64,000 bases of DNA from Strigops habroptila. Its lineage: Eukaryota > Chordata > Aves > Psittaciformes > Psittacidae. Under the pieces are notes generated by a model. That model had not been told where the DNA came from. It did no database searches and saw only the letters and a list, made by a program, of their open reading frames with translations. Position numbers and translations under genes: made by a program. Shown one piece after another: positions 20,860 to 33,914 of this stretch; position 1 is the first letter of the stretch; every line of letters begins with the position of its first letter. The stretch spans positions 73,466,993 to 73,530,992 of the forward strand of contig NC_044302.2 in NCBI RefSeq assembly GCF_004027225.2, read 5' to 3'.

Positions 20860-23800
20860 GTGCCTGCAACTCCCTGGTCGGCAAACATGGGAGGCAGGTC
20901 AGGTTTTCCAGCAGACGCACAGAGCCGGAAAACAGCCAAGCAGGAAAAATCCACAGGCTTGTAAATCCAGGCTTGACTTTGTTTGTTTTCAGACACAGCA
21001 CAGGTTTTTCACATAATGTTCTTATCAGTGTTATTGTGGCTTAAGCACGAAGTGGCATACCAGTGTAGATGGGAGGACCATGTTTATAGGCAAGGGAGGG
21101 TTCTTAGAGAGGTGAGGGAGTATCCTTGCTCGCTCTGATTGTGAAGAGTTTTCAGGGAACGACCTTGAATTTTTCTGCCTCTTGGAAACCATGGCAACCA
21201 GCATTTGTTCTCATAAAATAATTTCTTGTCTTGCAGTGAGTGATTACATGCCTGCTCCAAACTCTGAGGTAGAATCTCTCCATAAAGAAGAAAAAATATA
21301 TATCAGAGAAAGCCTGAGTTGATTGTTCTGAACTCCTATATCCTAAACAATGCACTGCAGTGTGGCTGTCTGCTGCCAGCTGAACAACAAGCCAAAGAGT
21401 AGCTGCTGGATGATTGTCCATTCCTAGGTTTCTAGGTTAGCGTAATTAAGTCTGAAATAAATACAGACATCTTTGGTGAATGCACGTTTTTCTCCCTAAT
21501 TAGCATCTGAGAACTATCAGGAAAAGATATTCCAGGATTATACCGAGGCTTTTGTCATGCAGTTTGGGAACCACTTACACAGTCATTTCCCTGTTCTTAA
21601 ACATATTTTAAGGGGGTAAAGTCCATTTGCAAGTCATGTGTTCCTCAGATAATCAGTCTGTGCAGTGCTGGCTGTAGCACCTTATGTATCTTATGCTCTG
21701 TCCATGCAAAAATTCCCATCAGCTGGGCATGGGAGGGAAGAGAAATGTCTCTCATAAATCCATACAACTGAAAAAAGTCTGCAGGGGAAAAAACCCACAA
21801 AACTCTAAAAAGAGATGAAGCGGTGGTAGTGGCTGAGGTTGTCCTTGCACCACAACATGCATCACTTGTGGCTCCTCAGTAGTGAAAAATGCGCAAAAAA
21901 GACATGGGCAAGCCTCCACTCCACTTTAGGATCACCTCTGAGGTGACTAGCATTTCATTTTAGAGGGAGGCAGGTTGCTGAGGCAATCAGCTGTGCTCTA
22001 CCCATCACAGCTTCATAGCTGTTTCCTTTACTCTGAAAAAAGGTGCAGGTGCTGAAAATGGCATATTTAAGCCTGGGTCCTAAGGAAATAAGTCTTAAGG
22101 GGGATCCAGCTGTTTCTGCCTGTGAATAATCCCTCACTTGCAGTAACTTTAAGGTTTCTAGCAAAATTCAAACACATTTGAATGAGGACATGGGAACCTC
22201 AAGGACACTGATGCTTGTACAAGCATCCTGAGCACTGGGAGGTGAGTAGGCAACAGGTAACAGGTTTTTCCTCCTTCCCCTGCTGCCTGTCTGATGGCCC
22301 AGTGCATCCCAGCAGGTCACCAGGTGGTGACACTGACTTGCTCCTGAGGATCCTGTGGCTGTCTCCTCAAGCCCACAGGGACCCCACAAGTTCAAGTCTA
22401 GGGTCTTCTCCTGCCCACAGCAAGAAGTGAGGAGAAGATCCTAGGGGCATGGATTCAACCACTGTTGCAGTGGCCATTGGGAGCAATTAATTCCACCTGA
22501 CCCACCTCTCCTTGCAGCCTATGAGCTCCCTGGAAAAGCTAACCCAGGCATAGGTTTGCATGACCACCCACTGCTTTCAGTCTCACCATCTCAGCAGCCC
22601 CAACAAGCCCTGTTCCAAAAGCTGCCCAGCAACTGGGGGGCACAGCCACTGGAGGGGCAAGCAGTCAGGGCAGTCATCCTGGCAGCACCAAGTAGCATGA
22701 TCCCCAGCCATTTCCCTTTGTTGGGTTTCTCCTGCCCCTTCTTTCAAGGGTCAGGCAACCTCCCTGTAGCCTAGGTTGCCCCTTGTGCCCTTCATCATCT
22801 GTGTACCAGCCAGACTGCAAAGACAAGATTTATGAGCACTGTAATATCCCCATGGCTAATACCATTTGTTGTTTTCCTTTATCAGAGACAAGCCTCTCTA
22901 CAATAGACATAATTATGATCCATGGCATTATTAGTGACAATTAAATGTCATACTTAAAAACAAGCAATGTAAACTCCTGTGTCGATGCAAGACTGCCCTC
23001 CTGCTGCTTTGCTACTAATAGTGAATTTCTCTTGCTGCTTTAAATCACTGTGCCAGGGCATAGAGCTAAGCAAGGATTCAGAGCCCTCTTCTTGATGCCA
23101 GCACTCCCCACTGGCCCACAGAAAAGGGAGCTGCAGCAGGGGTTCATTTTTAGAGGATCAGAACCCAGGGTGCTCCTGAGCTCAAACTACCACCGGGAGA
23201 AGAGCAGGTTATGGTGGGATGTGCATGTGCCAGTTAAAAGTGCTGCTGCCAAAATTGTGGCAGCAAAACAACCACAAGCTGAAGGGGGATATGTGCTGCT
23301 TGAGAAGGCTCGTGGCAGGATGCGGTGGACAAGCAGCCCAGGGCAGAGCTCTGTAGTGGGAAAAAAGGAGCTCTCTGGGGACTGATGTAAGTGCTTTGGG
23401 ACCCTGATGGGGCCTATAACAGACCCTCATTTAACAGCAGCTGTGGTTTTGTCTAGGGAGTGTGGCCTCACTGATGCATGCACATAGACTTGGGGTGCGT
23501 ACCGTCCCAGCCTGAAAGCCTGGGAGCCAGGAGCCAGGGGCTTTACCCAGCTCCAGCGAAAGTGCTTTGCAAAAGGTGCAATGATGCTGCAGCCAGACCA
23601 AAAGGACCCCTGTGTCTAATAGATCCCCAGCCCTCCTGGGCCACAAGCACACAGTGCCCAGATGTCTATGCTGAAAAGAAATGCTCAGCAGACATGTGCA
23701 TCAGCTCCCAGATTAGCTCTGCAGCCTTTTCCAGCCAGTTACTAAAGAAGAGGGGATTGAGATCTGAAAGCATTGCATGGGATTAGCCATGCATCTGCCA

Positions 23801-24463
23801 TTAAAATCAATCCTCTGCACCACTTTGAAAACCTCAATTTGCAGCCATCTGCCTCTGGGATACAAGAAAGAAGAGAGGAAAAGAGGAAGGGAAGAATGCA
23901 TCCAGATACACTTCAGATATACACTATGACTCCATGGCATTCATTAATGATATCCTAGGAGGCGTACCTTATTCTTCGTGTCAAGATGTTCAGATATTTT
24001 TAGTTTGGTTTCAGTTCAAAATGTCTAAACAAAGAAAATGATGATACTGTAATTGGGGAAGAAAAAAGGATTTGCTTGTTTTATATAACACTGCTGGACC
24101 CAGGTACAAAACTTGAGTCAGGTCCTAAACAAACACATTTTTCACTAGATTTTTTAAAAATACATATGTTTGCATTCTGTTTTTTTAAACTTTGGGGGTT
24201 TTTTTTGCTTTTGAGCCTTAGCACATGTAAGGACTTCAGTGTTTTCCCTGCAGCATGTGTGCCAGAAACTTAATAAACATAAATAAACAAACCAACCCCC
24301 AAAGTTCTCCAGTGATTGTTCATTTCTGGGTATTGCCAATTTCAGAACCCAGAAGCTTGAAGGCATGGTGTGGTGATGAGCTGGCAGCTGTGATGTGTGG
24401 GAGGGTGGTCTCAAGTGGTGCATGTTGAGAGAGAAAGAAGCTAGAAATATAAAATAAAAACAG

Positions 24464-24478
24464 AAAAAAAAAAAAAAA
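24464..24478 (+). repeat. A15 homopolymer
   Basis: A run of 15 A within a wider A-rich stretch (24445-24490). Confidence 0.8.
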
Positions 24479-26140
24479 GGGAAAAACGTGAAACCCATGA
24501 AGCAAATGGCTAAATGTTTTCTAGTTTTTTCCAGAAGAATGTTTAAGATCCCAGACACAGAAAACATGAAAATATCAAATCACAAAGCAGTCACAAAATA
24601 AACCACAAAGCAAAAAGGTAGTTCCTAGCTTTAGTCTGCAGCTTATTCACACTTGTTTCTTAGGGAGGTAGGAGGGAGTGATCTGGGTAGCTTGGCCTGT
24701 GTCTCCCATTTTGTTCACAGAGCTCACCCGGCGTCCAGTAATGCACCTTTCTAGGAAGGAAAATGAGATCTGCGTGTGAGTTGAGGGTCATAATGCTGCA
24801 AACTGAGAGGCAGAGAACCAGCACAGGGAGAGAGAAGGAGGGGTGTTGTGAGATGACAGCTGGTGCTAGCACATTCCCATGGGCTAGGACAAGGATGGTG
24901 GCTGGGGAGAGGCGGCCACCGCAGGCTGGGGAATGACTCCGCAGCAGAGTTCAGGGGAGGAGGGAGCGTGGGGAGGTGGACTGCTGAACTGCAATTGCTC
25001 ATCCTTAACTTGGCAGCCAGTCCCATTCTTCACTTGATCATTTATTATTTCCAGTTAGGTGGAAACCTGAAAAATTCCCTTTTGTACCAAAAAGAATTTT
25101 CAGTTCAGACAAACCAAAATGTTTCACTTTGCAGCCTCTGTAACGAAAGCAGAAGAAACAGCACTAAGCTCAAGGGTGAGAACAACAGCAGAAAAGCAGG
25201 GTCCCCTTCTAACCACTAAGGACAAGAGACACACATTCAGTGCCCTGCTTCCTTGCACCTCTGAATACTTTTCTGGTTTTGAGGCAGGGCTCTTGCTGGG
25301 CCAGTGTGGCTGCTCTCCTCTGGTGGGAGTCCTACCACTTAATGTGGTGCCTTCAGTTATTTACCAAGCAGCAGAGTGCAAGTGTTTGGGACACCAGCCA
25401 CAGAGATAGAACACAAGCTTTGTGTCCCAGCTCCACCAATATCTTAGTGATTTTATCACAGAATTTCTGTAGCAATATCCTGAATCAGAGGAAGACACTG
25501 AACCTTGGTCTCGCACACCCTAGGCAAGTGCAGCCCTTGAGAAGAGAAACTGTTTCATTGGTGACAAGCCTGTGGCCCACCATCCTACGTCTGACCCCTT
25601 TATGCAAACAGTAACGTAATGTGCAAAAATACATAATTCAATGGAGAAACCATTTCCCCAAATCCTGCAGCTCAGGAGAATGACTTTTGCAACACAGTTA
25701 TTTTAACAGCTACAGCAGCAGACAATGAGAAGGCTGTGAAACTAAAATGGAAAGGAAGTTAATCTGTGTAACTTTGTACATTTTAAAAGTAGCCATGCCA
25801 TAAGAAAGCACCAAAATTCAGAATAAAAGCAAGTATGGCAGCCACAGTTTAGGATGCATGCTGTGGAAGAGGGTGAGAGAGTGGAGATTCCATAGTAAGA
25901 GCTGCCTGAAAAACAATAAGGGGATATGGAGCCAGTTTCATTTACATACTACATTATTAACCACTTGTAATTAAGTTAGTCGTGTCTAGATGCATACATA
26001 ACTAGATCAGGTTTTGCCATGCCCTAGCTTTCACCAGGAAACAGTGGCCATCACAGTACCAGAGCTCAGGAGAGGAGAATGAAGAATCTGCATCTGAGGG
26101 GTGTGCCAAAACCACCCTATCGCTTACAAACTGAATGGGC

Positions 26141-26148
26141 TATAAAAG
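26141..26148 (+). promoter_or_regulatory. TATA-box-like sequence without a known gene
   Basis: TATAAAAG in the context gggctataaaagctg on the plus strand, followed within 30 bp by a pyrimidine-rich stretch. No gene is recognised downstream. Confidence 0.18.
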
Positions 26149-29100
26149 CTGCCTGCACCTCAACCTCCTCCTGCTTCCTGCAGATTGCTTGCGTAAGCAG
26201 GTCTTTGCCTTCAGAAGCTAGCGTGAGTAAGCAGGGGAGATCAAACATATCCATACTGTTTAAACATGAACTTAATTGTCTATACAGCACACCACGTAAC
26301 TCCATGCAACATGGTATGTGTTCAAACTGAAGCTCACACTCAAGAATTTCTGTGGGCAGGGAAGGACTGTGAGATGACAGCTTGAATGTTAAGTAGCTTC
26401 ATCATCTCCACTATGTCAAAACATCGTCTTACGCTCCAAGAGGATTTTTTGATTAATGTAATTAACACTTTTTGGCCTGGTACGTGAGGAGGTCGGTGAG
26501 TCAGGCCTGAGTTTTCACTGGCTCCTGCTGGCATAAACAAGGAAAAGGATGCTTCTGGAAGCAGAGCTACACCAGCACGAAAGCAGCAGGCATGTGGGAA
26601 GAGGCTCCCTGTGTCACTGGCCGGGAATCCGCAGTCTCACTTGAATCACTGCAGTCACTCAGCCTTGCAGGGGTCAGTTCTTCAGCACCAATGAGAAATA
26701 TACTGCTAGAGGAAGGCAATAGAGTGTTTTCTGTAGAGATTTCAAAACTTTACACTGGCAATTTGCTTTACAATCACATTACCGGGTCTGAGACAGTCCC
26801 ATTAGTGTCCTCACACCAGAAAATCAAGCAGTAACACCTTCCTGTAGTGCTATTCTCTTTGTTTTCACAGTGTAACAAAGCAACCTCCCTAAGAAGAGCA
26901 GGGGAAATTAAATCTGGTTTGGGTTGTTTTGAACAGGAGATTTGCAGGTCCCTGTGACAGCAAAGAGAAAGCTTCCCTAGGTATAAGAACCAGGTCTAGG
27001 ATAAATAAGTTATTGAAATTGGCTCCTTGCATATTGAATCAAATATTCACTGAAGCAACTCTGTTTCCGTCTTTGGTGCGCGTTAGAGGCCATACCATTT
27101 ATTTTTCATTTGATTTAAAGTGAAATGCAGAGAGACTTGCTGGTTAACTTTCTGTAGCACAAGGCTACAGTACAAGTGGAATTATACAAGGGGTTTACAC
27201 TACAAATGGAAATAGATCAGTTAAATGGCATAGAAAAGAACTCATGAAATAGCAGTTATAGAAACAATATTAGTCAATTGTTGAAGGTACTCATCAACTT
27301 GCCACACTCTATCTCTCTGGATCTAGTAATTTATGAAGAAAACTATTGTATTTTGATATACACCATGCTTATTGTAGACTCCACAGTATTTGCAATGTAA
27401 TAAAGACCTCTTAGCAGCTTTCAGCTGTGGTAGCAAACAGTGCTGCCATGCCAAGGACATGACATCATGTGCTGGCCCTGATTAGCCAGCAAAAATAGTA
27501 CCTTATGAGAGAGTTGTTGTAAAGATTAGATCTTTTTATCATAACTCACAACAGAATACCACCACCTCATGAAATAAAACATGACAACAGTTGACAGAAA
27601 TACAGTGTATTTCTGTGAAATAACCGGAGGAGAATAACAGAGCTAGGGACAAGACAACAAACTGGGCTTAACACCGTTAAGGGCTGAAAATGAGTTAGAA
27701 GCAGCGATTCCACCTTTCACTCTCATCTAAAACGTGGCACGTACTATGTGCCTATTTGTCCCATGTCCCACTGTTGCTTCAGAACAAAAACCCCACTTCA
27801 TTACTTCTTATGATAAGTAGATGTTTCCTGGGATAAGCCCTGTGGCCCTGAAAGGCTCCATACTACACTTGTTGTCAGGTATTTAAGAAAGACACACTAC
27901 GTGCAGGCTTCAGCAATTCAGGGTTTAGTTTGTTTCTTCTTTTCCAGCCCCTGTGCCTGCACTTCAAACACTCCCCCACCCTTAACAGTTATCTTCTCTG
28001 CTAAAATGCCTGTTATGTTGTCGTTGAGGGTGAGCAGGCCTGGAAGCTACCCAAATGTGATGTTCTTTGGTGCCCTCTTTGGGACTGAGAGCCACAATGC
28101 CCTTGGGGACACCGGGGTGGGTGACCAATTGGCTGCTGGCAGCAGAACGTGTGAGAGGAGTCCAGACCCGGTGCAGCAGCCATGGAGCAGCTGCTCAGCT
28201 CGAGAAAGAAGGGTTTATCTGCCAGTTTTAGCCTTGCTCGACGTTAACTGTTTGCCCATTAAAGCTTTGGGAACAGTTCTCAGTCAATCCGTACTAGCAA
28301 GGGGTTAAACCAAAGCACCTGTTGCCCTGAAGAATTGAATCACCTGGGCTCCATTTGCAAGCTGTACCCAGCCCTGGGTCCTCCTGTGGGCTTTCTCCTT
28401 TCATGCAGTCCGATCATGTATTTAAATCTCTCCAATTAATTAACTGAATACTTATGCCTGGAAAGGGGACCTCTGAGAGCTCTAACAGCAACTGGAGAGG
28501 TTGTTTGCCAAGGTTGAGGGGGGTTTGCCAAGCTTGCCTCACTTTAACATTTCCAGGCAATCTAGCCTAATGGGACTGACAGAAGAGATGGAGGCCAGGA
28601 AAGAAACCCTGGGAACACTTTACACCACTTGGCTTTGATTCAGTCTACTGTCAGAACCCAAGTACAAGGCATCTGCTTGTGATGCTGTCTTAGGGGTAGG
28701 ATGGAGTTACAGGCACCAGCTTTAGGCACTCAGGATGACTGCTGTGAAATCCCCATGTGATTTGCATTGTCTTTGCTTCTGGAGAAGCCCTTGGAAAGGG
28801 CAGTGTCTCTGAGCCTGCTCGTGGACAGGCATCCAAAAAGCAGTATCTTGACTTTCAAAAAATTTTAATTCATGTGTTGGAAGGTAGGAGAAGACCCTCA
28901 AATAGTGCATCTCTCTTTCATACTAGCAATTAGCACATACATCACGACTTGGCTCTTATATGAGCATTTAGCTTTTTAAAACTAATTGCTGTGACAAAAG
29001 CAAGGAAGGGATCAATTTGCTTATTTTGGGCTTTCAGTAAGATAGCCAAAATTGAGAGTGAATTCTTCACAGAAGATGGTAGCACTTCAGCACTTGTGTG

Positions 29101-29334
29101 TACATTCTGTAAATCAGTCTTTTTACTCAGACTGCAGTGTTGAAACATCTGCATGTGGGATGTTCGAAGTTACAACCCACAGCTTATTTAATGTTTTTCT
29201 AATTTAATTATGAAGCCCATATCAGTAGATGTTAGTTTCTGGCTTGCCAGGAAATACCAAACAACAAAAGCATCACAAATCATCTGCGCGGCAAACTGTT
29301 CAGTGAAGCTCGCACACCTAAAGGCATCTTATCA

Positions 29335-29476
29335 GTGTGCATAAGTACCTGAAGGGAGCAAAGCTATCTGAACACGGTCCTGAGCATTCAGCTCGAGGTG
29401 GCCCTGCTTGAGCAGAGGGTTAGACCAGACGACCTCCAGAGGTTACTTCCAGCCTCAGCCATTCTGTGTTTCTCTG
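29335..29476 (+). mobile_element. CR1 fragment, 3' end only
   Basis: A 5'-truncated copy of about 140 bp. It shows the CR1 3' terminal wording in plus orientation (acctgaaggga, ggtggccctgcttgagcag, agaccagacgacctccag, attctgtgttt), with several mismatches from the common avian form. The subfamily differs from that of the full-length element. Limits are approximate. Confidence 0.75.
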
Positions 29477-32400
29477 AAAAGTTGTATTGCTTTCAACAAA
29501 ATTAATCCTATATAAAAAAAAGCACACAGCTGTTACTTGTGAGGACAACAATGCTTATTCATCTTGTAGTGCAATATACCTCGCAGCCTGTATCCTCTAG
29601 TGTGCTACAACAGTTCTCTGGAAGTCTTTGGTTTTACGCCTACTGCATATCCAGAGGATGTGGTCCAGGATCTTTTCATGCATTATCAAACAATGTTATA
29701 AAGGATGTGTGTGAAGTCAAACTAGAAAGTGGATATGCATCATTTTTTCTCCATAGTGACCAGCGTATTATAACCTATCTTGTATTCATACATGCACTGC
29801 ACAGACTGGCAGAACAAAATGAGAGCCTTACTTCATCACCATTTTTTATCACAGATTTCATGTCCAATGGAAATCCAGTGCTGCTTCCTCTGCAATAAAT
29901 GTTTAAATAATCATTAAGCTTAATAAGAGCAGGACTGGTCTACCTGCCTTAATTTGAAAAGTGAGTCTAACACTAAACATTTGAAATTAAGTCAAAACAG
30001 CATACAAGTGTTTTCTGTATTTGGCATGTTGTTACGAGTGTCTGCGGACATAATCAGGGGAGAATTTTAACAGAACAGGCTGTTAGCACAGAACAATGGT
30101 TCTGCACTGCTAGATTAGTACAAAAGGAAAGGTACAGCATTTATCTGCAATGCACAAGACATGAGGCCTGTGATAATGCTATGTTTTGTTTAACTTTACT
30201 TCTCCACAATTGTTTTTGTACATGTTAATCATTTTTCTGAAGGACTTAGTGCTAATACGCTTTCTTCCCTTCCCCACCTCCATGCATCAGAAGGGAAAAA
30301 CTCTACGTTTTCGAGCAGTACAGATGCATCAGCAGGTCATTTTTTAAATGATAGTCTGATTGGCTGGGCAGCAGGTAAGGACTATAGCACTGCTGTGCCA
30401 GGCTTAAACTGGGATAGCGTGAAAGAAAGTCTTGAGTATACCTTCTTCTGACAAGAGACGAGGCACTTTGTGTCTGTGAGACTACTATATTACCAAGTAT
30501 TGCTCAGCAGGGTCCAGCAGAGCTATACTCCAAGCCTAATACTTTCAGATCATATACATTTACCCTGGAATGGTGTTGCTTGAAGTTTCATGCACAAGGG
30601 AATTTATAAGCTCATTGAAATTTGATTCCTTTTTGCTTGTTTTATGAAGGTAAAAGTAAAGCTGCTGCAGCTAGTGCAAAGCTTAACTACCAGAATCAAC
30701 TATTCAGAAATAGTGGGTTCTGTATTTCTTGCTCTCTCCTGATTAAGAATGGATTTTATTTTATTTTTTTTTTTCCTGAAGGTAATGCTTTCATTAGACA
30801 GAAATTGCAAGACTTCACAGAATAGCTGGGCAGAAGTATATGGTGTGCATCAAGCAAGAACTCATTGCAGGTGACCTAGAAGTGCCTTCTGAGCTTAAGA
30901 TCTGTTAAAAGCAGGTAACAAAACCCAGCTGCATTACACTGCATGGGATGAAATCCCTTTGGATTGACATTTCCTCTAAAAAACAAACACAAACACAAAC
31001 AACAAAACCTAAATACTCTTTTGTGCACCTGATTAATAAAACAAAACATTCCAACAGGAGTATGTGGCTAAGGTGACCATGACTTAAATACGGTGTATGA
31101 GATAAATTCCCAAAGAAGGAAGCAGTCTAGGATACAAAGCTGCAAATAAAGATACACATTTGGCAATTTTCATTTGTTTTATTCAAGCCTTTATGCCACT
31201 ACTTATATCACAGTATTACAGACAGAAGTTAATCTAACACTTATCAGGACACTGCATAAACTAACTGCTTATCTAATAGTTTGTTCTTTTACTGCTCTGC
31301 TATCTGTTTCTTACACTTACAACAACAGACATACACACTCCTCACACCCCCGAAGTCCTTGCTACAATACGTACTTTCTAATCCTGGAACACTGTGCTCC
31401 TGTTCCCTCCTCATTAGATTATTATCATCAGAGCAAACAGTGTGTCATTCCGATCCGACAGGACAAGGGCTTCTCAAGCAGTGAGCGGCCTCCTTCCCAG
31501 TAGTCATAGCCTCCTGCTTCTTCAGCTTGTAGCCTAAGAACACAGCACATCCTCATTAAAAAAGCCTAAATCATAAAAAATGTTTGTCCTTCAAACTGTA
31601 TAACAAAGTCATGCCCTCAGACGTTTACTGAAATACACATCTTTTATACATGTGGTCCTCAGTCTTCCAAATGCCTTCTCTCACTGCACAAGAGAGAAAG
31701 AACTGCGTGGAAAAATCCCAGAAAGATTTTCCTAGGTCATCCAGTGAATTTTATCTCTGTCTGTTTTGAAGACTTCAAGCTAGTCACAGCAGAAATGGTG
31801 TTTTATTGGTGTTCAATTAAGGCCAGACTGCTTGACTAGATAGTGGTAGGAAAGTGCATAATGGCTAAAACGTCACCTCAGGACCAGGGTAAAGAAATAG
31901 GGAGGTATATTAATTTCCTTTTCCTACTTCAGTTGCCTGGATGTGTCATAAAGTTAAATTCATTCACCAGAATCTGAATTAACCTACTTTGTTAATTGAA
32001 CCAAAACCACCCACAAAGACAAAATATTTCAAGTTATCATTTTTTCCAGTGGCAGGTGTCGTCATGATGAAAACATAGGTAGGAGAGAAAGTTAGTCATC
32101 TGGGAGGAATGAGGAATATGTTTCTACTGTTCCACAAAGCCACCATCAGATGAAGAAAAACAACTCCTGAGAACATCTTTTAACAGCACATTTCCAGGCA
32201 AAGGCTGCTGGTCTGCTGATTCCTGTTTTCCATGGCCTGACTTGGAAAATCAGTGGCGTGACTTTCCAAGGCATGAGGCACCTGCAGCCCTCAGAGTACT
32301 TACCAGCGTTTGCACCTTTGGTGTTGCCCGGCAATCCAGAAAGGGGGATCTGTAATGAAGGCCCATATCTACTGAGATTTGTCAGAAACACCTGGCCTTC

Positions 32401-32934
32401 CTGGGCTTCTGCACAGGCTTAAACTTTTGAAAGGAATCACAGAAAGTGCTCCTCTGTACCATTAGGTGCATATAAACTGAAAACCTCAGAAATCCACTGA
32501 AAATTGAAGGCTGGACTTGAAAATACTAGTCTTTTTAGATATTTCCTAATATATCTCATCTGATAGTCTATCTTTTTTTTCTCTTCCCACTCAGGCACAT
32601 TCAACTTTTTCCATTCCAAGCAAATACTACAGTTAACTGCAGTGGTGGTACGGTCTATAGAAAACATTTGAATTCGCTCACTATAGCTGAAGACAGATAT
32701 AGCAGTAATACAAGAACAAAAGGAGTGACAGACCAATGGGATGTTAAGCAAGGTTTCTTTCCAAGCATGAAGTCAGTAGTTCAAGAACTGAGGGAAAAAG
32801 ATGTATGGTTTTGGCCCAAAGAAGTCACTGTAGTAATTCTCCCTAGGCAGGATTTCACCCATGACAAACAAGAGGGATCCACACAAAGGTAAAATATTAA
32901 TTATAAGCCTATTTAATTGTTCTTTGTAATAGTA
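29477..32934. other. Intergenic sequence, no gene seen
   Basis: The longest open frame (29539-29898, plus, 119 codons) has no recognisable domain and lies in AT-rich DNA. An AAAC/ACAAAC-rich stretch is present at about 30980-31010. Confidence 0.65.
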
Positions 32935-33110
32935 GAGCAGGGACAAACTGAAAGGAAAAACATTTCAGATCAATACCAGGAAATTATTTCATATGGATAA
33001 CAAGCCCATACGGAACCCATTGCCACAAATTGAATGCAAAACCAGTAATTTAGGAGATTATGGAAGGACTGAATAATACATATTGGCAGCATGGCATCCT
33101 GCTACAGAAA
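32935..33110 (+). repeat. Possible old CR1/L3-type LINE remnant
   Basis: The wording around aggaaattatttc, atatggataacaag and cccattgccacaa resembles the end of ORF2 in old amniote CR1/L3 elements. It is badly degraded and has no clear 3' tail. This rests on recognition by eye and is only tentative. Confidence 0.35.
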
Positions 33111-33914
33111 TCTGGTGAAGACTAATTACTATACAAAAATCATTGTATTCTGATGCTATCACCATCAGAATGATAAAAATAACAAAAGGCTTCCTCTTTG
33201 AGCTGAGTAGTCAGTGACTGCCTTTCTTGCAAGTTCTTCTAACACATTTAGTACCAGCTTCTGCCAGAAACAGGGACAGAGGCAGGACAGATCCAACCCA
33301 CTCTGGCTTTTTGTTGATAGCTTAGTAGTTTTTACCCATGTTTTTGCCTCTCTTTGCTAGTCAGAGACAGTGATGAAAGAGAAAAAGGAGGTGGTCAAAG
33401 GTGAGGAACATTTCCTCAACTCTTGCAGCGAAAGGCACCTCAGTTGCTGAAAACAGTCCACTCATAACAGAGATGTCACTTGGTGGCAATCAGCTCCATT
33501 ACGGTTCTTCCTAAAAATAAAGCAGATTTGCTTGTAGTGGTGGGCGTTTGAAGATGCAGATACTGACAAAACAGCACCTCCTTTATCTTGGCATTTTCCT
33601 CTTGATGTCTCCATAACACTCGCATGTCAAATAATTAAAAGAAAGCCATCTTTTCCAAATCAACATATTTACTCCTCCAGAAATGCTAATGGAGACTCAG
33701 CACCAGAATAAGAAAGAGACACAATGAAGGGAGCAGCACTGTACTTTCATCTGCTACATAAGCAGCTGTCAGCCCTAGTATAAAAATTACCCAACAGGCA
33801 TCCAAATTTATGCTAAGTAAACATTTCTTGAATCTATTACATACAGCAAGAACCTATTTCCCTCTGGTCATTGCTCTGAGTAATTATTTCCCAGACTTCT
33901 TTTCCTATTGTACA
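33111..33914. other. Intergenic sequence, nothing recognised
   Basis: No open frame, repeat or RNA gene that I can support. Confidence 0.65.

Larger units (their letters stand above)
18908..29334. other. Intergenic sequence, possible conserved noncoding parts
   Basis: No gene is recognised. The stretch contains the MIR-like remnant, the 21-bp tandem repeat, homopolymers, and AT-rich unique segments at about 20270-20450 and 22840-22960 that look like conserved noncoding DNA because of their low CpG and dense TAAT-type sites. That last point is an impression from composition only. Confidence 0.6.

Noticed and set aside
24154..24567. 137-codon minus-strand open frame
   Set aside because: Phe-rich because it translates the A15 run; no protein feature otherwise.
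27497..27530. Text gtaccttatgagagagttg resembling a MIR 3' part
   Set aside because: Only about 35 bp match and the core is absent, so chance cannot be excluded.
27901..28308. 135-codon plus-strand open frame
   Set aside because: No family resemblance and no gene structure around it; length is within chance for this window.
29539..29898. 119-codon plus-strand open frame
   Set aside because: Composition is like translated AT-rich noncoding DNA and no motif is visible.
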